From the NCBI GenBank assembly GCA_026075535.2, contig AP026541.1, positions 8,990,001 to 9,054,000 on the forward strand: 64,000 nucleotides of DNA, read 5' to 3'. Shown here piece after piece: positions 1 to 10,903 of this stretch. Both the position numbers and the translations under genes were made by a program. Origin of the DNA: Tricholoma matsutake (Eukaryota; Basidiomycota; Agaricomycetes; Agaricales; Tricholomataceae). The notes beneath the pieces were generated by a model that was given only the letters and a program-made list of their open reading frames with translations, had not been told where the DNA came from and did no database searches. Numbering within the stretch: the first letter of the stretch is position 1; each line of letters opens with the position of its first letter.

Positions 1-999
1 GAAGATGTGGCATTTAAAACAGCTGAGGTGGAGTGAAAGCAGGGTCTTCTCTTTGTCGGTGAGACGAGGGAGCGGTGGGGTGTTGTAGCTACTGGAGGCA
101 GGGGCGGTGGTTGTGGTGGCGGGAACATTGGTGGGAATCGCGGTCTTAGGCTTCTTGGCAGCTGTGACCCATTGGGAGCGCTGGAGTTCAAGGTCCTGCT
201 CCAGAAGCCGAACTCGTTCTTGCCATTCCTCCAAGGTCGTGATGGTGTTGAGCAATCCTACTGTAGCTCCTGGAGGAATGCTGTTGTTACCGTTATACAA
301 GTGTTTCAGGGCAGGCGATAGGCATGGTATGAGGTGTTTCCTGAGGGCAGTGGGGGCAATGTAGTATGTAGAGCCAGCAGCGTGAAGTTCATCATTTGCA
401 TTGCGTACTTTGTGGACCCAAGTGAGAAAGGGGGTCATTGATTGGAATGCAATTTGGTCTTGTATGAGTTCGTCTTCCCATGAATGCGCTAAAAATTTGA
501 GTTTGAACTCCATCATGAAGACCTTGAAGGACAGAGTAACCAGACGGTCCTCATCAGCAAGGACCCAAGATTGGACCATGGCAGATTCGAAGTTATACAG
601 TATTTTGCTAACCTGGTCCACGGCGGCAATTTTGTTCGCAAAGTAACAATGACAGGCAGTTTCAAAGGTGTGAAGGACCGGGATGGTAAGAGTACCCAGT
701 GATAGAATTGGTGCAGTGTTTGGTGAGCTTTGTCAGACTTTGGCAAGAGTATACAGGGGATTGATGATGGCAGTCATGAGTGCTGTGGAACAAGGATTTT
801 CGTCGTCGGAATCGTCTGTGGTGTTGTGCCTTTGGGAACAGGGTATTGGGGCAGGTGCGGGTGGTGCAGGGTGCTCTGTGTTTTCCGGGCTAGTGGGTGA
901 GTTAGGCACATTGGATAAGGGTGGGGAGGAGAGCGGTGAGGAAGTGGCTGTATGCACGCTATTTGTACACTGTTGGCATGTACAAGCACATGTTGTCAA
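1..999 (-). pseudogene. Retrotransposon gag, partial (runs off left edge)
   Basis: Read leftwards, one frame is open from a Met codon at 999 to the window edge apart from one TGA near 733-735, which fits a CGA to TGA change. The N-terminal third is rich in Ser, Pro and Thr. The middle is a helical region typical of fungal retrotransposon Gag, with Trp-rich segments such as QSWVLADEDRL and LTWVHKVRNA. The last readable residues, LSCFKCHIF, look like the first half of a CCHC zinc knuckle, so protease and reverse transcriptase should lie left of the window. The frame is long enough (about 330 codons) to rule out chance. The superfamily (Copia or Gypsy) cannot be fixed from this part. Confidence 0.6.
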
Positions 1000-1780
1000 T
1001 GGTGTGGGTAATGATGGTAGGCGAGACAGTTTGCAGTGTGATTTTGTTGTTCAGTGGTCAGGTTGGGGGGGGGGGGGGGGTCTCAATGGTGCCAAAAAAA
1101 AAAAATCTGGCAAGTGAGCAAGAATTGCAGGCACGATGTGTTCACTATATACTCAGATAGAGTGGGTCGCAGTGAAGTGTCCTCAAGAAAATGTGTCAGC
1201 ATTCCACTCCGGCAGAGATAAGAATGCATTAGAGATGTCTGCAGTTCTGGACTTCTGTGGGTTCTCGCCGAGGCTTCCGTGACAGTGTGGGGGTTGTTAA
1301 TGCAATATGGCAAGAGGGTATCACTAGTTGGTGTTGGCGGGGATGATCTGATGCTGTGATGGGCGGGAATGATATCACTGCATGGTTTAGGTTGCCTGTG
1401 TGAGATGTGTGAAATTTTTTGGCCAAGATACCATCCTTCAACCAAGATCAAGTTTAAAAAAAAGTGGAAGAGAGTTGTTAGAACTCCCAACACTCAGTGG
1501 ATGTAAACTAGATGGTAGTATGGATTCAAGATGATAAGGTATTAGTTTACATTGTACAATAAGGATATGTGTGCACGTGATGTTCATGTGATCATGTATG
1601 TTATGTAAGCATAAGCTGAAATGTAACACATAAAGAAGGGAATGAAAGGGAAAGGAAGTGCATAAGGGGTACTCTTACAGACTCCTCTGTTCCCCTTTGT
1701 GGAACAGTTCCCTACCTTCCAGCACAACCCTCATCTGGATATCCTCCTCATTCTGAGCCCCCTCTGGGTTACTCCAGGGC
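1000..1780. other. Retroelement 5' leader or LTR-like non-coding stretch
   Basis: No gene is seen. The stretch lies upstream of the minus-strand gag and probably holds its leader and LTR. On the minus strand an LTR-like terminus (TGTTGGGAGTTCTAACA) lies near 1478-1494, but I could not find the partner LTR or a target-site duplication. A 16-base G run occurs at 1065-1080 and an A run at 1094-1106. Confidence 0.3.
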
Positions 1781-2413
1781 TCCATATGAAACCCCAGGTG
1801 CAGGTCCTTTCTGCACCCCCACCAACACCAGTGCTGTGGCCAGCTTTTCAGCCACAGCTACCACCCCACCATTGATCAAAGAAGAAGTCTTTGGTAAGCA
1901 AGATCCTGTTGGCGGATGGCTGGGAATACCCACCACCATCAAGCTCACCCCAGCCCAGAAATGGCCCTCAAAATTAAACAATGAGTTGCTTCAGGCATAC
2001 CTCTGTGAGGGTACAGAGGGGGCCAATATACCAACCAATTCAGCACTGTCACCCACATATCCAGCTGGAAGAGAAACCAGGACAACAATGATGACAGTAC
2101 CAACAACATGTCCAAGGACGATGAGTTCTCGTCGAAACTTACTCACCTCCAGACTGGACCTCTAGAAGGGGCCCAGTCCAACAACCACCCTACTCTGACC
2201 CAACCATCAGAGTCACCCATCTCTCAGGTCCCATTGTTGACTTCCAACCTCACAGCGACCACCTTGACCAAGCCCACTGTGCCAGAGTGGCTTATGTCTT
2301 TGTCTTCAAATCTGGCAGACCCCTCCATGGCAGTGGACACAATGGTCCCCACCCTTTCATCCCATCCTGATGAAACCATTTCCTTCAAGAAGCCTCAGCT
2401 CAACCAGTTCTGA
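1781..2413 (+). pseudogene. Retroelement gag/pol tail remnant
   Basis: A Pro/Thr/Ser-rich frame runs from about 1700 through 1836-2100 and continues, after a frame change near 2100, to a stop at 2411-2413. No catalytic motif is visible. It ends about 70 bp before a purine tract and an LTR-like sequence, the usual arrangement at the 3' end of an LTR retrotransposon. It could equally be the gag of the DIRS-like element that follows. Function is not recognised. Confidence 0.35.
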
Positions 2414-2483
2414 TCTCCAACAATTCACATTCTGAATTGTCAAAAAAGGCTTCCAACTATTGGTTGAAGTCTAAGGGGGAGGG

Positions 2484-2679
2484 TGTGGTGATCCCAGGCA
2501 TTGTATATATTTGTATAATCTACATGCTATCAGCCTTGACTGGTTCTTATTTAAGAACCAGTCTTATGTAAGGATAGAGGATCTTTTACTGCATTACTAC
2601 TAGCATCAGCACAATACAAGTTATTTGTGTTCTGTGCCATGTGACCCTTAAGTAAAGGATCCCCCCAACTCACAACACA
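2484..2679 (+). repeat. Probable LTR (3' or solo) with polypurine tract
   Basis: The purine run AAGGGGGAGGG at 2473-2483 is followed directly by TGTGGTGATCC. The segment ends GGATCCCCCCAACTCACAACA, so its ends are imperfectly inverted, as in LTRs. It carries a TATA-like stretch near 2503. A 12-bp inverted repeat with a 2-nt spacer lies at 2538-2563. No second copy or target-site duplication is present in the window, so the boundaries are approximate. Confidence 0.45.
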
Positions 2680-2711
2680 CAGACAGGATAGCTGCACTCA
2701 GCAAAATTGAT

Positions 2712-4344
2712 GTGGCTTATGGTATGTGCCCAGAGTATCTATGGTACAATCTTTGGAGCAGCAAGGAGGAGGCAAACTTTGGCAATGCACCACTGCCATG
2801 CCTTGCTGATTGGACCGAGTATGCAAAACCCTTACCAGGAGTACCAGAGAAGGAGCTATCCAACCACAAAGCTATGAAGACTATCAGAGATAACCCTAAC
2901 CTTTTCAGAATCATCACATCTATCAATGTGAGGGTTTTTGGCCTTGGGTGGACATGCAGTATGAAACCTACCCCAGTGTAGTGGATGAGTCCCTAGGCAT
3001 GCCACAGAAGAAGGCAGAAGTTGAGTTCTTGCAAGCACAGCAAGATCACAAATGCTTGAAGGGGAGATTCTCTGGATCTTTCAGTCAAGATCTCTTCCCA
3101 GGGATGCATGAGTTGCCTATCCATGTGGTACCAAAATCTCACTCAAAGAAGTTACAAATGGTGATCAATCAAAGTGCAGGTCATTACTCCCTGAACTTGA
3201 TGATTCAATGCAAGGATGTCAAGGGATTTCCCCTTGACAACATGAGACACCTAGGTGAAGGATTGCTTGCATGCCACTGGGCTAAACCCAACCAGCCTTT
3301 CATACTCTTCAAATTGGACCTGGCCAAAGCTTATTGTCTTTTGCCAATGCACCCACTATGGCAGATTAAGCAAGTGATCACAATCGATGGGGAATGAATT
3401 ATGAGACCTTGACAGGAACAATTGTTTTGGGGGCCACAGGTCAGCAGGAATTTACATCTCCTTTGATGGCCTTGTGATGTGGATTGCAAAAAGAGTGCAC
3501 CACAGCCCCAACCTCTGGACCTACATGGACGATTCCTTTGGAATTTACAAAGAAGGAAACATAGTCTGACCAGAGATACAAGAAACACATGCTGGAGAAC
3601 CAAGTCAAGCTTCTGTCCCTATGGGACAAACTGGGGATCCTGCATGAACCACACAAACAGCTCTTTGAAGGAAAATTTACAATCATCAGCATCAATGTGA
3701 ACACCAACAGCCTAACACTCACACCCCCAAAACAGGCCTTGGATGACCTTGATGAGCTCAAACAATTCACAGCATGACCAATAAAGAAAAAAGGAGCTTT
3801 GTGGACACTAAGATGATGGCAAAGACTCACAGGATAGATGAATTGGGGTTTCAATCTCTTCCCTATGGTTTGCCTGGCTCTCAATAACTTGTACCCAAAA
3901 ATCACTGGAAGAGACCAATCACTGATGAAGATCTGGGTTAACAATGAAGTCTGGTCAGACCTTGAATGGGCTATGGGGCACCTCCATGACTCCCTTGGTG
4001 TCAAACTGTTGTCCTCAGTAACCTGGGAAGTAAACGATGCAGATGAAGCAGTTTTCTGTGAGGCATGTATGCACAGACTTGCTTTCTGGTACCCAGCCTG
4101 TCAGCAAGGTTATTATGTACCCATGCCTCCACACATAACAGGCAAGACAATTTTCTTTCATGAGGCAATAGCTGTCACTAGCACAATTGATGACTTATGC
4201 AGGAGTGACACACATCACATAAAGATTGTTCTCTGCTTCTGCATGGACACCTCATTCAACAACAAATTAGATTTATGTGTGCTTCACATCCCAAGTGTAC
4301 AAAACAAAGTCGCAGATGCAATTGCAATTTCAAGAAAGCACTAA
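2712..4344 (+). pseudogene. DIRS-like reverse transcriptase / RNase H
   Basis: Intact stretches are 2948-3397 (RT fingers and first palm Asp in FKLDLAKAY), a frame-shifted part with the YMDD box near 3515, and 3838-4344 (RNase H and end of pol). The reading frame changes at least three times between 3397 and 3838 and in-frame stops occur, so no functional enzyme can be made. The polymerase would copy the element's RNA into DNA. Family assignment rests on the GFWPW and LHIPSVQNKVADAI signatures of fungal DIRS-like pol. Confidence 0.7.
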
Positions 4345-4419
4345 GACTGGTGCCAAACCTGCAGATCTCATTTTTTCAACCCCCACAATGTGCCATGCTG
4401 GGGGAAGCCAAAAAATGAT

Positions 4420-5370
4420 TGTTTCAAGTGTCCATGCTCAGCAACCTGTGTGGGAGCTGTGCACATGGGAATGCCTAGTTCAGGAGCAAGTGATCGCCCT
4501 AGGGCAGACAATTGATGTCAGTACTTGGAGAAACTATGGATCTGGTTTAAACTCCTACCTCTCATTCAGTTGCATGCACAACATGCCTGTTGAACTGACT
4601 CCCAACACTCTCAGTCTCTTCACCATATACATGTGCCACCACATCAAACTGGACTCTGTTGACACTTATCTCTTGGGAATTTGTCAACAACTGGAACCAT
4701 ACTTCCCTAATGTTCACAAAATCAGAAAATTGTGACTTGTCCAGCACACTCTACAAGGTTGCAAACAGTTGAGGGGAGCACCTACAAATCACAAATGAGC
4801 CCTCACAATCATGGATCTCAACACTGTGTGTTTCTTACTCCAATAAGCCATCTCACAATGACCTCCTGTTCTGTGCCCAGCTTTGTGTAGGCTTTTTCAC
4901 TCTGATGCAACTAGGCAAGCTCACATGGCCAGAAGACAAGGATCTCAGGGATTCTTGAAAACTCACAAAATGCAACTCAGTAGTCATCAACAACACCTCT
5001 TTTCAATTTTTCTTGCCTGGCCACAAGGCCGACAAGTTCTTTGAAGGGAACATCATTATCTTGTGCCCAAACCCCTTTCCCTGCAACTCTATGGGACTTT
5101 TCCATCTCTGTGGATCAAGTCAAATGGCTCTGTTCCACCAGGTCTTTCTTCATGTGATGCTTATGTCTCTTCTTTGAGAAGGACATCAGGGGTCAATCCA
5201 TGAGGGCAGGATGAGCAACATTGCTCACAGAGAATGGTGTGGCACCCCACATCATTCAGGGACTTCACCCACATCACAGATCTATATCCATAAGCACCCA
5301 GTACTCTTACAAGCAATGCTTTATGCATGAGCAAGCAAACTTGAGCTGACTGTCTCTTTTCTTCTTCGTG
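4420..5370 (+). pseudogene. Tyrosine recombinase of DIRS-like element
   Basis: The N-terminal SAM-like core-binding region is readable at 4450-4735 (TWRNYGSGLNSYLSF). The catalytic part follows in other frames: FFLPGHKADKFFEG near 5005, then DIRGQSMRAG near 5182-5211, NGVAPHIIQ near 5228-5254, and IYIHKHPVLLQAML near 5283-5324, with the candidate nucleophile Tyr. The usual His-x-x-Arg box reads Gln-Ser-Met-Arg here, and stops and frameshifts break the frame. The enzyme would integrate a circular DNA copy by strand exchange. Confidence 0.65.
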
Positions 5371-5818
5371 CATTTCTTACTTGGACTTTGGCAGGGCAAA
5401 GTCAGACTCTATCTCATTCATATCCATGCTCCTCACATCATTAAGGCATGACAGGGGTAAGGGTATACCCCTGTGTTTTTGGATTAAGGGTATGAGGGGT
5501 AGGGTAGGGTGTTGGAAGTCCATACCCCTGCATACCCCTGTACCCTTACTAAGGGTATATTGGGGTATACTTACATAAGAATATAGTGTGATTATTCCAG
5601 TTACAGAGGTTCATATCCAAGATTTTCATCAAATTTGGAGATCATCTAATGTTATGATGGCTTTATTATATCTATAAGAAGGTTTAATTTGTGGTATAGA
5701 TAGTAAATATCATAGTTATCAACACTTTTTAAATTAATTTTGACCTAAATATGTTGACTTTGTGCAAAACCCCTGTACCCTTGACAAACCCTCTCATACC
5801 CTTGGCAACCCTTATATG

Positions 5819-6108
5819 TGTTGATGCTATATTTGTTATTGGACTACAGACCAAGTATGGTACAAACTAAAACACTTACTCAATATCCCCTAGATAAAAT
5901 TTTCGTATCGTTGAATAGACTCCTCAGTGATTGTTCACCACTGAGGAGTGAGTACTTGTTCTATTCTATGTTGCACCAGTTGCTAATAGTAGTTTAGACA
6001 TATTCTATTAGGTATTGTATTACTGAATCCAGTGATTGTTCACCACTGAGGAACATATTCTATTAGTTTTCATCATTCCAAATCTATCTGAAACTGCACC
6101 TTTCTATA
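5819..6108 (+). repeat. 5' LTR of Copia element (290 bp)
   Basis: Begins TGTTGATGC and ends TTTCTATA. It matches the 3' LTR at both ends. The unit CAGTGATTGTTCACCACTGA occurs twice, at 5925 and 6030, with 105 bp between the starts. The 3' LTR has only one unit, so either this LTR gained a duplication or the 3' one lost the interval by recombination between direct repeats. Confidence 0.85.
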
Positions 6109-6120
6109 GGTTATGGGCCC
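6109..6120 (+). other. Copia primer binding site (initiator tRNA half-molecule type)
   Basis: GGTTATGGGCCC directly follows the 5' LTR. It is complementary, with one mismatch, to the anticodon arm of initiator tRNA-Met (CAT anticodon). Copia and Ty5 of other organisms prime from this internal half-tRNA rather than from the tRNA 3' end. Confidence 0.6.
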
Positions 6121-6969
6121 TGACAACACTCTTGACATTTCAAAGAACACAAAGTCCCTTTCAGTACCGAAACTATGTGCTGATGGTGGTAATTGGCCAT
6201 TCTACCAGGAGCATGTGATGAATTTCTTGAAGTCAAAGGGGTTATGGCACCACGTCAGAGGGTTAGTGCTAGAACCAGATGAGCCTGTGCTAAATGAGGG
6301 GGAGTTGTATACAAAAGGGACAGAAGATGATACAGATGCGACACCTCTCACAAAAGAGCAAATAAAGGAGCTCAACAACAAGATTGACAACTTTATACAA
6401 AAGGAAGCCTCAGTGAAGGAAGTCCTGTACTGAACAGTCGACAGGTCAACCTTTCTTTAAATCAAGGGTGAAACAACAGCCACAAATGCCTGGAAGAAGC
6501 TTGTAGAGATCCATGCTAACAGGGTGACATGTTTGAGATGACTTTACTCATGCAATTGCAGAACACCCACTTTGTTGAGGGACAGAGTATGCAAGACCAC
6601 TTAATCAAGATGGTAGACATTCAAGATTGCCTAATAGAAGCTGGAAATGATATCTCCGATGACACATTCATATTGTACATCTGAACCTCCCTATTCCATG
6701 TCCAGATGTATTGATCCTTGCTTGTTGCTTTGAATACTGCAGCAACACAGACCAGTAAAAAGCTTACCAGCAACTCCCTCATTAATACCCTTATTGCTGA
6801 AGACACCACAACCACACTCCAGAGCAAAATCAACAAGATGAGCTCCACATTGATGGCATCTTCATCCAAAAGTGGTAATCAGAGACCAAAGGGAGATACA
6901 AAAGGAAGGGCTAAAGTTTGTTCCAACCCTAACTGCAAAAGGACAGGGCACAAAATAGAAAACTGCTAG
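6113..6969 (+). pseudogene. Copia gag with zinc knuckle
   Basis: Opens with a Met at 6113. NWPFYQEHVMNFLKSKGLW is the typical N-terminus of Copia Gag. The frame stops at 6431-6433 and shifts several times before a CCHC-like knuckle at about 6919-6969 (CSNPNCKRTGHKIENC), where the spacing is slightly irregular. The protein would pack element RNA into virus-like particles. It is broken and not translatable as one chain. Confidence 0.65.
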
Positions 6970-7149
6970 GAGAAGGGTAGAGGAAAAGAGAAGGAAGCAC
7001 CAGAATGGTGGAAAAAGCAAAGGGAGGCATTGGAGGCAAAAAAGGCTTGGCAGAAGGTGGCTAACACAGTACAGAAAACTGAGCAAAAGACCGAGACCTT
7101 TGCAATGCTTGTGATTAATGACCCCATCCCTATTCAACCACAACTCACC

Positions 7150-8770
7150 TGCTCATTCAACTTCCAAGTGAATATCCTCAAGGCCAATAGTGCATCCCAT
7201 GAAAACTCCAAAGTCATAATTGACTGTGGGGCCAGCAATCACTTTTGTCCTGATCAGTCTAAATTCGTAACCTATCACTGAATCCCACCTGAACAAATTG
7301 AAGTTGCAGATGGTCGGTCCTTCAGTGTGCTCGGTAAAGGGGACGTTGAGGTATTGGTGCCAAATGGGGACCACGGGAATATGAAGCTCCTACTCTGGAA
7401 CACCCTCTATGCTCCAAACCTCACCTACACATTACTCTCTGTTCCAATGACTGCGCTGGGTTCTATACCGAAACTGGAGGGGGAGAATGTAAAATCTTGA
7501 CCAGGGATAAAACCATAATAGGACATGTTCCCCTGGTTGTGAACCTCTACAGAGTAACAGCAACCCCCAAAACAGCCCAAGAAGTTCATGTAGTGAATAC
7601 GACAAGCAAGACCCTGACACTATCAGACTTCCACAGGTGAATGGGTCATGTGCACCACAATGCACTCCAATGCATGGTTAAGGAGGGAATGGTTAAGGGA
7701 GTGAAGGTGGATCTCAAAGAGAAACCTGAATTCTATGAAGCCTGCCTCAAAGCAAAAGTGTTGCATCACCCATTTCCAAGAGAGAGCTCAACTGTGTACT
7801 CCAAATATGGCAAAAAAGTTGTAGCCGATTTGTGGGGACCAGCCCAAGTCAAATCCATATCCAGAAACCAATACTATGCCCTCTATCATGACCTCTGCTC
7901 AAGCAAAGAAAGAGTCAATGTTGGAGCAGACTATATACACTGCACAGGGGAAGAGACAACATGTTCCTTACAACCTACCTGGGGTTTAGTTAGACTTACA
8001 GCTAGGGGTTAGCAGAGGTAAGAACACTATATTCCTACTACAGTACAGGTTCTCCTTATATACATAATAGTAAGGATATCACATGACTCCAGAGGAATAT
8101 GCATATGAAACATGTATCAATATTGGTAATTAATGTGGGAGAATATGCACATGCAACAATATTGGTAATTAATTTCAACAGTCTACTTCCAGCACTTGAA
8201 GTCCCAAACATTTCCAAACTACAAGAAGTATGAGGCCTGGGTCAAAGTTCAATGTGGGGTTGACATAAAGATTCTCAGTACTGACCGTCGTGGCAAGTTC
8301 ATGAGCAACAAATTCATGGAGCACCTTGAGATGAAGGGTACAGTCCGCCACCTCACTATGCATGATTCACCATCATCAAATGGAGCTGCAGAATGAGCGG
8401 ATAGGACCCATGTCAAAGGAGCCCTTGCAATGCTTCTGGGGGCCAGGCTACCAATGTTTCTATGGAAGGAGGCTGTTAGGCACCATGTATGGATTCGCAA
8501 TTGTGTACTTACCAGAGCTATAGGAGGATTGAAAACACCTATTGAAATCATGATGGGGGTAAAGCCAAACCTAAAGAACATCCAAGAATTTGGTGCCAGC
8601 ATCTGGGTAAAGAATCTGGATGTGGAAAACTCAATCCAAAAGTCAAGGAAGGTCATTTTGTGGGGTATGATGAGGAGTCAAAGGGTTGTCGAGTGCACTG
8701 GCCAGAAAAGCAAAAGATATCTGTCAAACAAGATGTTTATTTCAATCCTAGGGCCTCAGAGGATGTAAGG
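7150..8770 (+). pseudogene. Copia protease and integrase, interrupted
   Basis: The aspartic protease motif is IIDCGASNHF near 7219, with Cys where the active-site triad usually has Ser. The GAG-pre-integrase zinc region (HRxMGHVHHNAL) lies near 7632, with one zinc Cys replaced by Tyr. Integrase core follows: VVADLWGP near 7822, STDRRGKF near 8277 and GAAE near 8385 supply the D, D and E. A solo LTR (7919-8180) sits inside the integrase, and a stop follows the catalytic Glu. After 8400 the C-terminal part continues to a Pro-rich linker at about 8830-8930. Confidence 0.7.
7919..8180 (+). repeat. Solo LTR inside Copia integrase
   Basis: 262 bp starting TGTTGGAGCAGACTATATAC and ending TTAATTTCAACA. 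It is closely related to the solo LTR at 21400-21705. Flanking 5-mers are GTCAA and GTCTA, a 4 of 5 match that fits a decayed target duplication. Removing the LTR and one flank rejoins the integrase frame. Confidence 0.8.
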
Positions 8771-8955
8771 ATCAAGAGGGAGTGGCAATTGGAAGCAAAA
8801 GAGGATGAAAGCAATGAAGAAGTCTTTGACAACGATCCTAACCCAGCTCCAACCACAAAGTCTCCTCCCAGACCACACCCTACACCAGCAGAACCACCTC
8901 AACCACAACAACCACCTCCCAAACAGCAGTGGCAACGACACAACTCTCTTGAGGG

Positions 8956-9931
8956 TAGTGAACTCCAGAGGTAACCCTCGGGTATATTTTCACATACCTG
9001 TACCCATACCCATGAACACTGTACCTGCACAGGTAAGGGTATGGTGTTACAGGTATTACTACGATGTTACAAGTATTACTACATGTTACATCATATACCC
9101 AAACCCCCCACAAAGCTGAGAGTTTGGGGGATGGGACACTCATATACTACTACTCTACTACTCTTCAGGACTTCAGAACAACTGTAAAGTAGATTAGAAC
9201 CTAACAAATGACAGAGTACTTACCCAAATATGAGCCCTCTCACCATTCCAACCAAGATGTTGGCATCAAAAAATAATGAGCAACTGCAACCCTCTTGTCT
9301 CTTCAGAACATTGAAACAACTGTATATTAGATTATAATTAAGCCTAAGATCACAAAAAACAATGGAGAACTCACCTAGATATGAGATCCTCTCCTGCTAC
9401 CCCCCTTCTAACAAGGATGTTGGCATCAAAAAAGAATGAACAACCGCAACCCTCTCATCTCTTCGCAACATCAAAGCAACGGTATATTACATTGTAATTA
9501 AGCCTAAGATCATAATAAACAATGGAGAACTCACCTAGATATGAGACCTTATCTTGCTATCCCCTTTCTAACAAAGATGTTGGCATCAAAAAAGAATGAG
9601 CAACTGCAACCCTCTCGTCTCTTTGCAACATTGAGGCAACTGTATATTACATTTAATTAAGCCTAAGATCACAACAAACAATAGAGAACTCACCTAGATA
9701 TGAGACCTTCTCTTGCTACCTCCCTTCCAACAAAGATGTTGGCATTGGACAAGAATGAGCAAATGCGACCCTCTAGTCTCTTTGGAACATTAAAACAGCT
9801 GTAAATGAGATTAGTAAAACCCATATACCCGCATGTACGGGTATGGTGTTTCATGGGTATGATAATCCCAAACCCATACCCATACCCGTGACCAGATACT
9901 CATGGTTTACCCATACCCGTGACACTCCTTA
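8956..9931. mobile_element. hAT-like non-autonomous element with internal satellite
   Basis: Flanked by a perfect 8-bp duplication CTTGAGGG (8948-8955 and 9932-9939). The left end begins TAGTGAACTCC and the right end, inverted, reads TAAGGAGTGTCACGGGTA. Both subterminal regions are full of ACCCATACCC/GGGTATGG motifs. No transposase is encoded. The centre holds about four copies of a 160-bp tandem unit. It lies in the linker after the Copia integrase. The right inverted end resembles the end of the element at 5442-11000, suggesting one family. Confidence 0.65.
9158..9815. repeat. 160-bp tandem repeat, about four copies
   Basis: The landmark GATGTTGGCATC recurs at 9256, 9416, 9576 and 9735, giving periods of 160, 160 and 159 bp. 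Other landmarks (CTCACCTAGATATGAGA, AAGCCTAAGATCA) keep the same spacing. The outer copies are partial and more diverged. No reading frame is conserved across copies, so the array is not coding. Confidence 0.85.
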
Positions 9932-10093
9932 CTTGAGGGACTCCCCCAGTATGACAGAGAGGAGTATGGGAGTGGGCAAAGAAACACTGCAGAAACCAAC
10001 AAGAAGTGACAGTGCAACTAGCTGAAGAAGCAAATCCAGGGGGAGATGGAGTGGTGACAATAATGACAGAAGGGGTAATGATGGCACAGCATT

Positions 10094-10707
10094 ATGACTC
10101 ACCCTGATATAACTTATGCAGTCTCCACCCTCTCACAGCACCTTGAGGACCCAACAACGACTCACATGAAGGCCATCTCATGTGTTTTTTGTTATCTCTC
10201 GGGCACAAAGGGTCTCAAGCTAGTATTAGGTGGTGAAAACTGCACTTTAATGGGGTACACTGACACCAACTGGGCCTCAAACCTCCACCGCCAGTCGATT
10301 TCTGGCTACACTTTCTTCTATGGAAATGGAGCTGTGTCGTGGAGCAGCAAGAAACAGCCAATCGTCACACTCTCCAGTACAGAGGCCGAATACATCACTT
10401 TAGTGCACTTTTCAAAGGAAATCCTTTGGTATCACAAAGTCTTGCAGGAACTGAAATCTTCAAGTTCTCACATCCAATGACCCTCTTCTGCGATAACCAA
10501 GGCACAATCCACCTTGCGAAAGACTCAGCTTACCATGGACACACAAAACACATCGACATCCATTTTCACTTTGTCTGGCAAACCATCAAATCAGGTGACA
10601 TTAACCTCACCTATTGCCCTACTAATAAGAACATCACCAACATGTTCATGAAATCACTTCCACATGTCAAGTTCAAGCACTTCTGGTCCCTCATGGGTCT
10701 TCAGTAG
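10094..10707 (+). pseudogene. Copia reverse transcriptase end and RNase H
   Basis: THPDITYAVSTLSQ at 10097 is the C-terminal signature of Copia reverse transcriptase. RNase H follows with GYTDTNWAS near 10254, SSTEAEY near 10373 and, after a frameshift near 10480, DNQGTIHLAKD and TKHIDIHFHFV. These supply the metal-binding acidic residues and the terminal His. The frame shift between 10339 and 10480 breaks the domain. It ends with TAG at 10705-10707, just before the purine tract. Confidence 0.75.
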
Positions 10708-10718
10708 ACCGTCATGTT

Positions 10719-10728
10719 CGAGGGGGAG
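10719..10728 (+). other. Copia polypurine tract
   Basis: CGAGGGGGAG lies immediately upstream of the 3' LTR, the standard place for plus-strand priming. Confidence 0.6.
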
Positions 10729-10903
10729 TGTTGACATTATATTTGTTATTGGACTATGGACTAAGTATAGTACAAACTGAAATGCTTACTCAATATCCTC
10801 TAGATAAAATTTTTGTACCATTGGATAGACTCCTCAGTGATTGTTCACCACTGAGGAACATATTCTATTAGTTTTTGTCTATCTGAAACTGTGCCTTTCT
10901 ATA
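10729..10903 (+). repeat. 3' LTR of Copia element (175 bp)
   Basis: Begins TGTTGACATTATATTTG and ends TTTCTATA, followed by the duplicated target ATATG. It is 115 bp shorter than the 5' LTR, mainly because it has only one copy of the CAGTGATTGTTCACCACTGA unit. Confidence 0.85.

Larger units (their letters stand above)
2690..5433 (+). mobile_element. DIRS-like tyrosine-recombinase retrotransposon, decayed
   Basis: Order of domains is reverse transcriptase, RNase H, tyrosine recombinase, with no DDE integrase. That combination defines DIRS/Ngaro-type elements. The reverse transcriptase begins near 2930 with GFWPWVD, carries FKLDLAKAY near 3310 and TYMDDSFG (YxDD) near 3515. RNase H lies near 4080-4340 and ends with LHIPSVQNKVADAI. 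The recombinase runs from about 4440 to 5340. Several frameshifts and stops interrupt it. The right end is cut by the hAT-like element that begins at 5442. CpG dinucleotides are nearly absent. Terminal split repeats were not identified. Confidence 0.75.
5819..10903 (+). mobile_element. Ty1/Copia retrotransposon, defective, nested
   Basis: Flanked by a perfect 5-bp duplication ATATG (5814-5818 and 10904-10908). It has a 5' LTR, a half-tRNA primer site, gag with zinc knuckle, protease, integrase, remnants of RNase H, a purine tract and a 3' LTR. Domain order (integrase before reverse transcriptase) is Copia type. Most of the reverse transcriptase is missing between about 8770 and 10090. Two later insertions interrupt it: a solo LTR at 7919-8180 and a hAT-like element at 8956-9931. 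It cannot be autonomous. Confidence 0.85.

Noticed and set aside
1065..1106. Poly-G and poly-A runs as a possible functional element
   Set aside because: Simple homopolymers in decayed transposon sequence, where assembly error is also possible.
9158..9815. Possible CRISPR-like repeat array
   Set aside because: The genome is eukaryotic and the 160-bp units are contiguous, with no unique spacers.
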